From IMG/VR virus record IMGVR_UViG_3300042465_005627, positions 1 through 49,648 of that record: DNA of 49,648 bases; one strand, written 5' to 3'. Below the pieces are notes generated by a model that saw nothing but the letters and a program-made list of their open reading frames with translations, ran no database searches and was not told where the DNA came from. The DNA is from a virus. Shown here piece after piece: positions 5,886 through 12,571 of the stretch; positions within the stretch are counted from its first letter, which is position 1, and every line of letters begins with the position of its first letter. Both the position numbers and the translations under genes were made by a program.

Positions 5886-6971
5886 ATGTCAAAGCAAACT
5901 GATATTTCCGTCCGTCAAGTAGGCCCTAAGGGTGCTATGAAGGCGATCCGTAAGGCGATTCAAACTCGTCGTCCTACATTCCTTTGGGGCCCTCCCGGTA
6001 TTGGCAAGAGTGATGTTGTCAAGCAGATCGGCGAGCAGGCAGGCCGTGAAGTGGTTGACGTTCGCCTAGCCCTGTGGGAACCCACAGACATCAAGGGTAT
6101 CCCCTATTACAACGCTGATCAGGGCAAGATGGTCTGGGCTCCTCCCAGCGAACTGCCTACAGACCCAGAGTCTACTGCGATCATCTTCTTGGATGAGTTG
6201 AACTCTGCACCCCCAGCCGTGCAAGCCGCGGCCTATCAGTTGATCCTGAACCGTCGTGTAGGCACCTATGTATTGCCTAAGGGTGTTGACGTGGTCGCCG
6301 CTGGTAACCGCGAAGGTGACCGTGGTGTGACATATCGTATGCCAGCTCCGTTGGCTAACCGTTTCGTCCACTTGGAGATGAAGGTAGACTTTGATGACTT
6401 CCAAGACTGGGCTACGCTCAACAAGGTGCATCCAGAGGTCTTGGGTTATGTGGGTTTTGCCAAGCAAGACTTGTATGACTTTGATCCTAAGAGCCCTTCA
6501 AAGTCATTCGCAACTCCACGCTCTTGGGTGTTCGTCAGCGAACTCCTGCAGGACGATGACTGCGACAACGACACATTGGCTACCCTGATTGCGGGTGCCG
6601 TAGGCGATGGCTTGGCTACCAAGTTTATGGCTCATCGTAAGATTGCAGGACGCTTGCCTAAGGCAGAGGACATCCTCAGCGGTAAGGTCAAGGACCTGCA
6701 GATCAAAGAAGTGTCAGCCATGTATTCATTGACCGTGTCCTTGTGCTATGAGTTGAAAGACCAAGCAGAGAAGAAAGCCAAGGGCTGGGATGGTATGGCA
6801 GACTGCTTCTTCCGCTACATGATGGACAATTTCCCAACTGAGTTGGTTGTGATGGGTGCCAAGACTGCACTTACCAATTATGACTTGCCTTTGGATGCAA
6901 CGAAGATGAAATCCTTCGATGAGTTCCACAAGCGTTTTGGTAAGTATGTTTTGAGTGCTATGGAGAATTAA
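5886..6971 (+). CDS. MoxR-type AAA+ ATPase
   Basis: A 361-residue ATPase. Walker A GPPGIGKS at residues 35-42, Walker B IIFLDELN at 99-106, sensor-1 region VVAAGN near 141, and PLANRF with the arginine near 159. This pattern, with the ELN Walker B extension, is typical of MoxR ATPases, which act with VWA-domain partners as co-chaperones or remodelers. The next unit encodes such a partner (7083-8288). The pair is probably early-expressed. The target is unknown. Confidence 0.92.
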   Translation: MSKQTDISVRQVGPKGAMKAIRKAIQTRRPTFLWGPPGIGKSDVVKQIGEQAGREVVDVRLALWEPTDIKGIPYYNADQGKMVWAPPSELPTDPESTAIIFLDELNSAPPAVQAAAYQLILNRRVGTYVLPKGVDVVAAGNREGDRGVTYRMPAPLANRFVHLEMKVDFDDFQDWATLNKVHPEVLGYVGFAKQDLYDFDPKSPSKSFATPRSWVFVSELLQDDDCDNDTLATLIAGAVGDGLATKFMAHRKIAGRLPKAEDILSGKVKDLQIKEVSAMYSLTVSLCYELKDQAEKKAKGWDGMADCFFRYMMDNFPTELVVMGAKTALTNYDLPLDATKMKSFDEFHKRFGKYVLSAMEN

Positions 6972-6988
6972 GACCTCGCCCATAGCAA

Positions 6989-7026
6989 GGGCGGGAGCTT
7001 CTCAGAGTTGCCCGCCCACCTTTTTT
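6989..7026 (+). terminator. Intrinsic terminator
   Basis: Seven-base stem GGGCGGG (6989-6995) / CCCGCCC (7011-7017), then ACC and TTTTTT. The T-run continues into the GGTTGACA of the next promoter. Confidence 0.85.
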
Positions 7027-7028
7027 GG

Positions 7029-7057
7029 TTGACAGGTGTGTAAATAGATGCTATAAT
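7029..7057 (+). promoter_or_regulatory. Early promoter
   Basis: TTGACA 7029-7034, 17 bases, TATAAT 7052-7057; the leader contains AAGGAGAGCGAC before ATG 7083. Confidence 0.9.
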
Positions 7058-7082
7058 ATACACATACTAAGGAGAGCGACAC

Positions 7083-8288
7083 ATGGACCCAATCGTAGAG
7101 AAACTAACAACTGCACGAGTAGGACTGCTACTCAAAGCGCCTTTCTTTGGCAACATGGCCACTCGTATGCGTTTGATCCAAAGCGACGACTGGTGCCCGA
7201 CTGCGGCCACTAACGGTCGTGACTTTATGTATAACACAGAGTTCGTTAAGAAGCTCAGTGTTAAGAAACTAGAGTTCCTCTTTGCACATGAGATCTGTCA
7301 TGCTATCTTTGATCACTTTGGTCGTTGCGGTAGCAGAGATCGTATGCTGGCGAACATCGCACAAGACTACGCTGTCAACCAGATCCTTGTAGACGAACGC
7401 ATTGGTGAGAAGATCACTGAAGTTAAGATCTGCTATGATCCAAAGTATCGCGGCATGGCTTGGGAAGAGATCTACGATCAATTGTATGAGCAGGCAGAGA
7501 AGATCCCTATGGATCAATTGCTCAAGCAATTGGGCGATCTCTTAGACGAGCACATCAAAGAAGAAGAAGGTGCTGGTGCTGGCGGCGACAAGACCAAAGA
7601 CGGCAAGGGCAAGCCTAGCCTTACCAAAGAAGAAGCAGAGAAGATCAAGCAAGAGGTCAAAGACGCAATGATCCAAAGTGCCGCGGCGGCAGGTGCAGGC
7701 AAGACTCCTGCAGGCATCATGCGTATGATCAAGAACATGACTGAGCCCAAGATGGACTGGCGTCAGTTGGTGCAACAAGAGATCCAAAGCATTGTTCGCA
7801 ACGACTACTCCTTCCAGCGTGTGAATCGCAAGAGTATGCACAGTGGTGCGGTGCTTCCGGGCATGAAAGAAGCAACTACCATTGACGTGGCTATCAGCAT
7901 TGATATGTCAGGATCTATTGGTGACGAAGATGCAACTGCATTCTTGAGCGAGATCAAAGGCATCATGGATCAGTATGAGGACTTCCGCATTAACTTGTGG
8001 TGCTTTGACACAGACATCTACAACTGGAAGACCATCACACACGACGAAGGTCACGAGTTGGAAGAGTATGAGCCACAGGGTGGCGGTGGCACAGACTTTG
8101 AAGTCAATTGGACATTCATGGAAGAGAACGGTATCCAGCCCAAGAAGTTCATTATGTTCACAGACGGCTACCCATGCGGTGGTTGGGGTGACGAGGACTA
8201 CTGCGATACAATCTTTATCGTCAAAGGCAATACACAGGCCAACGCACCGTTTGGTCAGACTGTGATCTATGAGAAGGAGACTGCATGA
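7083..8288 (+). CDS. Metallopeptidase-like/VWA protein, MoxR partner
   Basis: A 401-residue protein. The N-terminal domain has HEICH at residues 69-73 (HEXXH zinc-protease motif) followed by NIAQDYAVN at about 91-99, as in DUF2201-type metallopeptidase-like proteins. A charged Gly/Lys/Glu linker (about 155-190) leads to a C-terminal VWA-like domain with MIDAS motif DMSGS (274-278), GGGGTDF (about 333-339) and FTDGYP (about 359-364). The MoxR ATPase just upstream makes a MoxR-VWA system likely. Proteolytic activity is possible because HEXXH is intact. Confidence 0.88.
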   Translation: MDPIVEKLTTARVGLLLKAPFFGNMATRMRLIQSDDWCPTAATNGRDFMYNTEFVKKLSVKKLEFLFAHEICHAIFDHFGRCGSRDRMLANIAQDYAVNQILVDERIGEKITEVKICYDPKYRGMAWEEIYDQLYEQAEKIPMDQLLKQLGDLLDEHIKEEEGAGAGGDKTKDGKGKPSLTKEEAEKIKQEVKDAMIQSAAAAGAGKTPAGIMRMIKNMTEPKMDWRQLVQQEIQSIVRNDYSFQRVNRKSMHSGAVLPGMKEATTIDVAISIDMSGSIGDEDATAFLSEIKGIMDQYEDFRINLWCFDTDIYNWKTITHDEGHELEEYEPQGGGGTDFEVNWTFMEENGIQPKKFIMFTDGYPCGGWGDEDYCDTIFIVKGNTQANAPFGQTVIYEKETA

Positions 8289-8353
8289 GCCCTACCACAC
8301 CTAGGTTCCCTAACGATCCTATGGACTATGATCTACCACCACACTCAGACTGA
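8285..8353 (+). CDS. Putative 22-residue protein
   Basis: MSPTTPRFPNDPMDYDLPPHSD, Pro/Asp-rich. ATG overlaps the previous stop (ATGA) and has AAGGAG upstream, which suggests real translation. Too short to assign; it could be a spurious coupled frame. Confidence 0.4.
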   Translation: MSPTTPRFPNDPMDYDLPPHSD

Positions 8354-8360
8354 AGTGCCA

Positions 8361-8394
8361 GGGGTTGTGGCACAAATGCCACAGGCCCCGCTGC
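8361..8394 (+). repeat. Hairpin plus GGCCCCGCTGC repeat, copy 3
   Basis: GTGGCA (8367-8372) pairs with TGCCAC (8377-8382) around CAAA, flanked by GGGG (8361-8364) and CCCC (8386-8389). GGCCCCGCTGC is 8384-8394. No T-run follows, so it is a structured intergenic element rather than a clear terminator. Confidence 0.6.
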
Positions 8395-8418
8395 TTACGT
8401 GTGCGTGTAATCTAGGTC

Positions 8419-8447
8419 TTGACATCTAGGCAGATTGGTGTTATAAT
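8419..8447 (+). promoter_or_regulatory. Early promoter
   Basis: TTGACA 8419-8424, 17 bases, TATAAT 8442-8447; drives the four overlapping genes 8477-9247. Confidence 0.9.
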
Positions 8448-8476
8448 ATAGACATATTAACAAGGAAGGAGCGGTA

Positions 8477-8626
8477 ATGATAGAACTGTTGTTAGCTTTT
8501 ATAGCAGGCATGATCGTAATGGACTTCATGTATGCTTGGCGCATGGGGATTCCACAGATGTTGTGGTATCGTTTCAAACATCGCAATGATCCTAAACCTA
8601 ACTTTCGTGAATGGAGAGAAGACTAA
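8477..8626 (+). CDS. Small N-terminally anchored membrane protein
   Basis: A 49-residue protein: hydrophobic start MIELLLAFIAGMIVMDFMYAW, then a basic cytoplasmic-type tail (WYRFKHRNDPKPNFREWRED). SD GGAAGGAG is strong. It overlaps the next gene by one base (TAATG). Unknown function. Confidence 0.72.
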   Translation: MIELLLAFIAGMIVMDFMYAWRMGIPQMLWYRFKHRNDPKPNFREWRED

Positions 8627-8751
8627 TGAAAATCATTTTGGCATTCATCGCTGGTATGTTCGTGGCCACAGTGGGAATCTCTGGTGTAGCATCTGCTGTA
8701 GATAAGGCCGTTGGTAAAACTCAAGAAGTAATGAAGGAGACTGTTAAATGA
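8626..8751 (+). CDS. Small membrane or exported protein
   Basis: A 41-residue protein with hydrophobic start MKIILAFIAGMFVATVGISGVASA, which could be a signal peptide ending ASA or a membrane anchor, then VDKAVGKTQEVMKETVK. Its first residues resemble the preceding protein (LAFIAGM in both), hinting at a local duplication. Overlaps the next gene by four bases. Confidence 0.68.
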   Translation: MKIILAFIAGMFVATVGISGVASAVDKAVGKTQEVMKETVK

Positions 8752-8927
8752 GCGCAATGAGTAATCTGGATTACGATATCCAAGAACTATACATCGAAGG
8801 CCACAGTGCCAAGATGATCGCTGCTTTGTTAGAGTGCCCTGTAGAGCTAGTCTTAGGTGCACTTGAGACCATGGGGGTTAAGGATGTAGAGGACGAAGAG
8901 ATCTATAGTCCCTACCAAGGAGCATGA
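8748..8927 (+). CDS. Small HTH-like protein
   Basis: A 59-residue protein. QELYIEGHSAKMIAALLECPVELVLGALETMGV has the helix-turn-helix spacing seen in sigma-region-4-like or resolvase-like repeats. Acidic C-terminus. Start by ATGA overlap with SD AAGGAG inside the previous gene. Likely a nucleic-acid-binding regulator, with low certainty. Confidence 0.68.
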   Translation: MSAMSNLDYDIQELYIEGHSAKMIAALLECPVELVLGALETMGVKDVEDEEIYSPYQGA

Positions 8928-9247
8928 GTAGATTAGAATACCTAGCAAGGCCCTTAGTGGCCTTTGATCCTTACAACAAAGATCACAGACGATACTACGC
9001 AGAGTTCCTAGAAAGTGGCGGTTGGGGTTCATGCCCTGTGCGTTTTATCTGCCCCGAGGACTCGGGCAGTGACCTTACTGTTATGATCAAGAACAGCTTG
9101 ATCTACTTTTACATTGAACGTGAGTTTGGTGGTGGGAAGCTGGCTAAAGCACGATCAGCTGACCTCAAGGAGCAGGCAGACCGCAGGTACAAGGAAGCGG
9201 GACAACTGCGCAAAGAGGCACAGGCTCTGATGAAACCCAGGCGCTAA
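8924..9247 (+). CDS. Hypothetical protein, 107 residues
   Basis: MSRLEYLARPLVAFDPYNKDHRRYYAEFLESGGWGSCPVRF..., followed by a charged helical C-terminus (ADLKEQADRRYKEAGQLRKEAQALM) likely to form a coiled coil. SD AAGGAG precedes ATG 8924, overlapping the previous stop. The N-terminal YNKDHRRYYAEFLESGGWG pattern recurs in large-phage proteins as I recall; no function is known to me. Confidence 0.75.
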   Translation: MSRLEYLARPLVAFDPYNKDHRRYYAEFLESGGWGSCPVRFICPEDSGSDLTVMIKNSLIYFYIEREFGGGKLAKARSADLKEQADRRYKEAGQLRKEAQALMKPRR

Positions 9248-9266
9248 TAGGGTCTTTCCAAAGTGG

Positions 9267-9295
9267 TTGACAATGTGATAAATTCTTGTTATACT
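9267..9295 (+). promoter_or_regulatory. Early promoter
   Basis: TTGACA 9267-9272, 17 bases, TATACT 9290-9295. Confidence 0.85.
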
Positions 9296-9324
9296 ATGTG
9301 CATAGTAAGAAATTAGGAACACAA

Positions 9325-9882
9325 ATGCACACACTGATCCAAGCTATCCAACAAGTCCTTCCTGCAGTAGTCAAAGAGATCAACGAGGTTAGGATTCCGG
9401 CGCTCGAAGCAGCATGGGGTAGGACATTCCAGGCTGAGATGGCTAACGAGAACCAAGTGACCGTTGAGATCGCCAAGAACTATGCCCGTCCAGTTAACAA
9501 CACCTTCCTACGTCACATTCAAGCAGTCCTACCTAGCTTCACTGAGCATACCACAGACGGTAGTGACTATGAGTTGAACGGTGTGTTGATTGAAGACAAG
9601 AACAGCTTCTCAGAGGGCAATGGTTGGGTAGGCAATGGCTTTCAAAAGACTCCTATGCACCTGCTGAAGAAGTTTAAGGTAGATGCTAACGGTCGTATCA
9701 CTCATGCGTTCATTGCATTGGTAGACTTGAGCAAATGCCAAAGCGGCTGGTCAGCTAAGACAGTCAACACCAACCGCTCAGTGATTGCTTTTGAGTTGGC
9801 AGACGAAGCACACATCCAGATTGTGTGTGGCACATTGAAGAAGAACAAGAAGTATATTAAACCTATTATGAAGGCGGTATGA
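9325..9882 (+). CDS. Possible PD-(D/E)XK-like nuclease
   Basis: A 185-residue protein. The centre reads DYELNGVLIEDKNSFSEGNGWVGNGF, in which E-D-K after a beta-hairpin resembles the E-x-K active site of restriction-type nucleases; FIALVDLSKC gives a following strand. The N-terminus is helical (IQAIQQVLPAVVKEINEVRIPALE). The start at 9325 is chosen because it follows AGGAAC and leaves a 23-base leader. Nuclease activity is inference from a short pattern; it may be an unrelated fold. Confidence 0.7.
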   Translation: MHTLIQAIQQVLPAVVKEINEVRIPALEAAWGRTFQAEMANENQVTVEIAKNYARPVNNTFLRHIQAVLPSFTEHTTDGSDYELNGVLIEDKNSFSEGNGWVGNGFQKTPMHLLKKFKVDANGRITHAFIALVDLSKCQSGWSAKTVNTNRSVIAFELADEAHIQIVCGTLKKNKKYIKPIMKAV

Positions 9883-9888
9883 TTTTGG

Positions 9889-9917
9889 TTGACAATTTAG
9901 TTGATTGATGTTATACT
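9889..9917 (+). promoter_or_regulatory. Early promoter
   Basis: TTGACA 9889-9894, 17 bases, TATACT 9912-9917. Confidence 0.87.
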
Positions 9918-9946
9918 ATAGGTATAGTGAATAACAAGGAGCGAAG

Positions 9947-10213
9947 ATGTATATCAAACTAGAGTCTGACACAGAACAAGAGCGTATCATAAAGATCCTC
10001 AAGGGGTGGCAATTCGATCGCAAGCAACACGGTTGCCTGTTTGATCGTGGCAGTGCCGATTCCTACTACGGTCGATCACGTGATCCACACTACGGCGGTG
10101 TGGGAGGCGACTCAGGTCTGCGTGTTGATCAGTTGTCTGAGGAAGAAGTAGCAGAGTATCAAAGAGGCTACACCCACAACGAACTCTACGGTGATAAGAA
10201 AGACTACCGATGA
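9947..10213 (+). CDS. Hypothetical protein, 88 residues
   Basis: MYIKLESDTEQERIIKILKGWQFDRKQHGCLFDRGSADSYYGRSRDPHYGG.... The C-terminal half is rich in Gly, Tyr, Asp and Arg (SYYGRSRDPHYGGVGGDSG) and probably disordered. SD AAGGAGCGA precedes ATG 9947. Overlaps the next gene by four bases. No family recognised. Confidence 0.75.
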   Translation: MYIKLESDTEQERIIKILKGWQFDRKQHGCLFDRGSADSYYGRSRDPHYGGVGGDSGLRVDQLSEEEVAEYQRGYTHNELYGDKKDYR

Positions 10214-10440
10214 AGAAGTTCACATTTTGGCGCAATGCCATCATATCGGAAATCTACGTGGTCGACGCAGCAACTGAAGAAGAAGCACGTGAGCAGCTTC
10301 AGGCAGGGGAAGTGGAAGTGTTCTCCGAAGAGTGGATGGATTGGGCCACAGACGATTTCGAGCTTGAGCACGTGGAGATCATCGATCCTTTGTACCGTAT
10401 GGTTAAAGACTACGAATCGGTTGACAAATTGAGCAACTGA
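10210..10440 (+). CDS. Small acidic protein
   Basis: A 76-residue protein. KFTFWRNAIISEIYVVDAATEEEAREQLQAGEVEVF resembles the short beta-alpha-beta proteins common in phages that open with a strand and then DAATEEEA. ATGA overlap with the previous gene. The final codons (VDKLSN) lie in the next promoter's TTGACA. Confidence 0.75.
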   Translation: MKKFTFWRNAIISEIYVVDAATEEEAREQLQAGEVEVFSEEWMDWATDDFELEHVEIIDPLYRMVKDYESVDKLSN

Positions 10441-10449
10441 TGCTATAAT
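10421..10449 (+). promoter_or_regulatory. Early promoter
   Basis: TTGACA 10421-10426, 17 bases, TATAAT 10444-10449; lies mostly inside the end of the preceding gene. Confidence 0.9.
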
Positions 10450-10472
10450 ATACACATACTAAGGAGAGCGGA

Positions 10473-10682
10473 ATGGGTTATAAGACATTTGAAGTTGATA
10501 CAATGCGTGACAAGTATGGTCCTCGCCCAGGTCTCGAAGGCCCATTCAACTTCCTTGGTAGGGTTTTGTATTACGATCCCAAAGAGGGCAAGTATTGGGA
10601 TCCCCGCACAGACTTCTATGTTGAGCAGAGTGAGATGGACACACTCAACCGGAACCTGCAGAATCTTTTAACAACATCTTAA
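10473..10682 (+). CDS. Hypothetical protein, 69 residues
   Basis: MGYKTFEVDTMRDKYGPRPGLEGPFNFLGRVLYYDPKEGKYWDPRTDFYV.... Aromatic and proline-rich, with repeated YYDP/YWDP elements that suggest a small beta domain. SD AAGGAGAGCG precedes ATG 10473. First gene of a three-gene unit with the DUF1281-type protein. Family not recognised. Confidence 0.75.
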   Translation: MGYKTFEVDTMRDKYGPRPGLEGPFNFLGRVLYYDPKEGKYWDPRTDFYVEQSEMDTLNRNLQNLLTTS

Positions 10683-10691
10683 GGAGCGACG

Positions 10692-11312
10692 ATGCCTAAT
10701 TGGTGCAATAACAATCTAACACTGGAACACGAAGACCCAGCAATGATCACTCGTGCCGCGGATGCACTGTTGCGTGGGGAGTTCTTGAATGAGTTCATTC
10801 CAGTGCCAGCGGATCTGCAGATCGTTGCGGGACGCTTGGGTGACGGTGACGAGCAGAGAGAACTGGAACGCAAGACCGCTGAGAATCTAGAGAAATACGG
10901 TTATGGCAACTGGTATGACTTCTGCGTAGGCGAGTGGGGAACCAAATGGGATGTAGGCTGTGAAGGAAGCACTGATGTGCATCCAGATGGCAAGATGCTA
11001 CACACCTACTTTGATTCAGCCTGGGCTCCCCCTGTGAATGCCTATGTGAAGTTGGAAGAGTTGGGCTTCAAGGTCAACGCCATGTATTACGAATCAGGCA
11101 TGTGCTACGCTGGTGCCTACGGTGATGGCAATGATGAAGAGATCAGCCTCGAAGGCATGAGTGCCGATGATATCGAACAGCACTATCCAGAGATCAACGA
11201 GGCTTTTGGTATCGCAGAAAGCATCCGTGAATACGAGGCTGAGAACGAAGAAGAGCTCACTGCTTGGATCAAAGATGGCGCTGAGAAAAAAGCTCAGTTG
11301 ATTGCAGAATGA
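10692..11312 (+). CDS. YubB/DUF1281 ferredoxin-like domain protein
   Basis: A 206-residue protein opening MPNWCNNNLTLEH, the hallmark start of the DUF1281/YubB (Api92-like) family of plasmid and phage proteins. It continues YGYGNWYDFCVGEWGTKWDVG and YFDSAWAPPVNAYVKL, also typical. The C-terminus is acidic. The family has a ferredoxin-like fold and no established biochemical role. SD AAGGAGCGA; ATGA overlap with the next gene. Confidence 0.9.
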   Translation: MPNWCNNNLTLEHEDPAMITRAADALLRGEFLNEFIPVPADLQIVAGRLGDGDEQRELERKTAENLEKYGYGNWYDFCVGEWGTKWDVGCEGSTDVHPDGKMLHTYFDSAWAPPVNAYVKLEELGFKVNAMYYESGMCYAGAYGDGNDEEISLEGMSADDIEQHYPEINEAFGIAESIREYEAENEEELTAWIKDGAEKKAQLIAE

Positions 11313-11488
11313 GTCGAGAGTATAAGTTTATATTCAACGTGGTTTGTGCTGGGAACGGCACACCCGATATGGCTAGGGTCGAAGAAATGATCGACCTTAG
11401 CATGCAGGATCTGGTCTTTGACGATGAGTTCATCACCGCCCTTGACGAGAAAGAGAGTGTCACTATTCAGGTTAATTTGGTAAAATGA
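11309..11488 (+). CDS. Small acidic protein
   Basis: A 59-residue protein, MSREYKFIFNVVCAGNGTPDMARVEEMIDLSMQDLVFDDEFITALDEKESVTIQVNLVK. The strand-helix-strand pattern with an acidic core fits a small alpha/beta domain. Coupled by ATGA to the DUF1281 gene, so possibly a functional partner. Family not recognised. Confidence 0.72.
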   Translation: MSREYKFIFNVVCAGNGTPDMARVEEMIDLSMQDLVFDDEFITALDEKESVTIQVNLVK

Positions 11489-11492
11489 ATGG

Positions 11493-11521
11493 TTGACTGT
11501 TTGAATTTGGTATGCTATACT
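11493..11521 (+). promoter_or_regulatory. Early promoter with leaderless mini-ORF
   Basis: TTGACT 11493-11498, 17 bases, TATACT 11516-11521. ATG 11528 at the predicted +1 opens a 14-codon frame (MLNDWHIFNTHRKR) ending 11572, just before the SD-led gene at 11577. Confidence 0.8.
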
Positions 11522-11576
11522 AATAACATGCTGAATGATTGGCATATTTTTAACACACACAGAAAGAGGTAACATC

Positions 11577-11888
11577 ATGGCAACAGATAAAAAGTTTGCA
11601 GTAGCAGGCGTTTCAACATACGAAGGCAAGACCAAGGTTCGTTTCGCCAACGACACCATGCGTGTCAAGATCCTGGCCAAGAACGGTCACACAGACGTGC
11701 AGCTCGTGGATCTTCCACATGAGATGACCAAAGCGGAGATCGGTCAGCACATGATCGCCACTGGCTTTGGCAAGGGCAACGCAGCTATCGAAGCTGCTGT
11801 AGCCTACGTAGTCAAGAAGAACCCTTCGGCCACAGCTGCCAAGGTAACTACAACTACTGTCGCGAAGGCAGAAGCTGTTGCTGAATAA
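11577..11888 (+). CDS. Small Ala/Thr-rich basic protein
   Basis: A 103-residue protein. MATDKKFAVAGVSTYEGKTKVRFANDTMRVKILAKNGHTDVQLVDLP is followed by a helix (KAEIGQHMIATGFGKGNAAIEAAVAYVVKK) and a low-complexity tail (SATAAKVTTTTVAKAEAVAE). The structure suggests a compact domain plus a flexible tail, possibly nucleic-acid binding. SD AAAGAGG precedes ATG 11577. Its stop codon lies inside RNA element B. Confidence 0.78.
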   Translation: MATDKKFAVAGVSTYEGKTKVRFANDTMRVKILAKNGHTDVQLVDLPHEMTKAEIGQHMIATGFGKGNAAIEAAVAYVVKKNPSATAAKVTTTTVAKAEAVAE

Positions 11889-11915
11889 CCCGATTCGCTC
11901 TCGGTAAGCAGCAAC
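11877..11915 (+). ncRNA. 3'-UTR two-stem RNA element B with anti-SD loop
   Basis: Outer stem GTTGCTG (11877-11883) / CAGCAAC (11909-11915), internal loop AATAAC/TAAG carrying the upstream stop codon, inner stem CCGA (11890-11893) / TCGG (11901-11904), and 7-base loop TTCGCTC complementary to GAGCGAA in the early leaders. Same plan as element A with an unrelated outer stem, which points to a selected RNA fold. Confidence 0.62.
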
Positions 11916-11922
11916 CTTGATA

Positions 11923-11955
11923 GAGACCCTACTAACACTAGGGTCTCTTTTTTTT
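11923..11955 (+). terminator. Strong intrinsic terminator
   Basis: Nine-base perfect stem GAGACCCTA / TAGGGTCTC, loop CTAACAC, then at least eight T, running into the next promoter. Confidence 0.93.
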
Positions 11956-11957
11956 GG

Positions 11958-11986
11958 TTGACATTTTGGACAAAGTGCGTTATAAT
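11958..11986 (+). promoter_or_regulatory. Early promoter of the YC-free island
   Basis: TTGACA 11958-11963, 17 bases, TATAAT 11981-11986. Its spacer (TTTTGGACAAA) matches the spacers of the two promoters at 12293 and 12521, which suggests a common origin. Confidence 0.9.
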
Positions 11987-12015
11987 AACAACTTACACAC
12001 ACAAAAGGACACAAA

Positions 12016-12267
12016 ATGTTAACACAATGCATAGCATACGCAAAGCTAGTTTACAACAAAAAACTTAACGCATACAAAATGCAAATTGCGTTTAACGTAC
12101 ACAAAGAGTTAGTAGGCACTAGCTATAAAATGCGCTTTCCTGTGCAAAGCAAATGCAACTACGTTAGTGGGGACTTACTTGCAGAAAATTTAGAAGCAGA
12201 AATGCAACGCACAATTATAACAGCAAGCAAGATGTTGCGCACAAACAACATTGTAGTAGTAGAGTAA
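12016..12267 (+). CDS. YC-free island protein 1
   Basis: An 83-residue basic protein (MLTQCIAYAKLVYNKKLNAYKMQIAFNVHKELVG...). It contains the only proline of the island's four proteins, encoded by the single TCC-containing site. Weak SD AAAGGAC precedes ATG 12016. The alternating pattern YKMQIAFNVHKEL and YKMRFPVQSK suggests beta strands. No family recognised. All serines are AGY and no codon ends in YC. Confidence 0.75.
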   Translation: MLTQCIAYAKLVYNKKLNAYKMQIAFNVHKELVGTSYKMRFPVQSKCNYVSGDLLAENLEAEMQRTIITASKMLRTNNIVVVE

Positions 12268-12280
12268 AGCGTAGGGTTAT

Positions 12281-12321
12281 TATAGCACACACTTGCATTT
12301 TGGACAAATGTGTGCTATAAT
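12281..12321 (+). promoter_or_regulatory. Dyad promoter, copy 1
   Basis: -35 TTGCAT 12293-12298, 17 bases, TATAAT 12316-12321. TATAGCACACA (12281-12291) and TGTGTGCTATA (12309-12319) are perfect 11-base inverted arms spanning the -35 to the -10. Likely an operator. Confidence 0.78.
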
Positions 12322-12344
12322 ATGTTTTTAACAGAAAGCAAACA

Positions 12345-12488
12345 ATGCAAAATACAAAAAGCAAATTAGACAGTTTAATGTTACAGTTACAAGCAGTGCT
12401 AGAAGAAGCAGAGCTAGACGAACACGTTGCAATACAAAACGCATTTAATGCGTTAGCATGTGCGCTAGACGACACAATTATAGCATAA
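12345..12488 (+). CDS. YC-free island protein 2 (47 residues)
   Basis: MQNTKSKLDSLMLQLQAVLEEAELDEHVAIQNAFNALACALDDTIIA: acidic and almost wholly helical, probably a small coiled coil or dimer. The first codons ATGCAAAATACA are identical to those of the gene at 12572, showing that the promoter duplication extended into coding sequence. No proline. Confidence 0.68.
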   Translation: MQNTKSKLDSLMLQLQAVLEEAELDEHVAIQNAFNALACALDDTIIA

Positions 12489-12512
12489 CACTACAGCGCA
12501 TAGGGTTATTGC

Positions 12513-12549
12513 GCACACACTTGCATTTTGGACAAATGTGTGCTATAAT
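12513..12549 (+). promoter_or_regulatory. Dyad promoter, copy 2
   Basis: -35 TTGCAT 12521-12526, 17 bases, TATAAT 12544-12549. Inverted arms GCACACA (12513-12519) and TGTGTGC (12537-12543). Near-identical to copy 1 from the -35 to the leader. Confidence 0.78.
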
Positions 12550-12571
12550 ATGTTTTTAACTAGGAGCAAAC

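Noticed and set aside
7269-7841. Minus-strand frames across the HEXXH/VWA gene
   Set aside because: Shadows of a gene with clear catalytic motifs on the plus strand.
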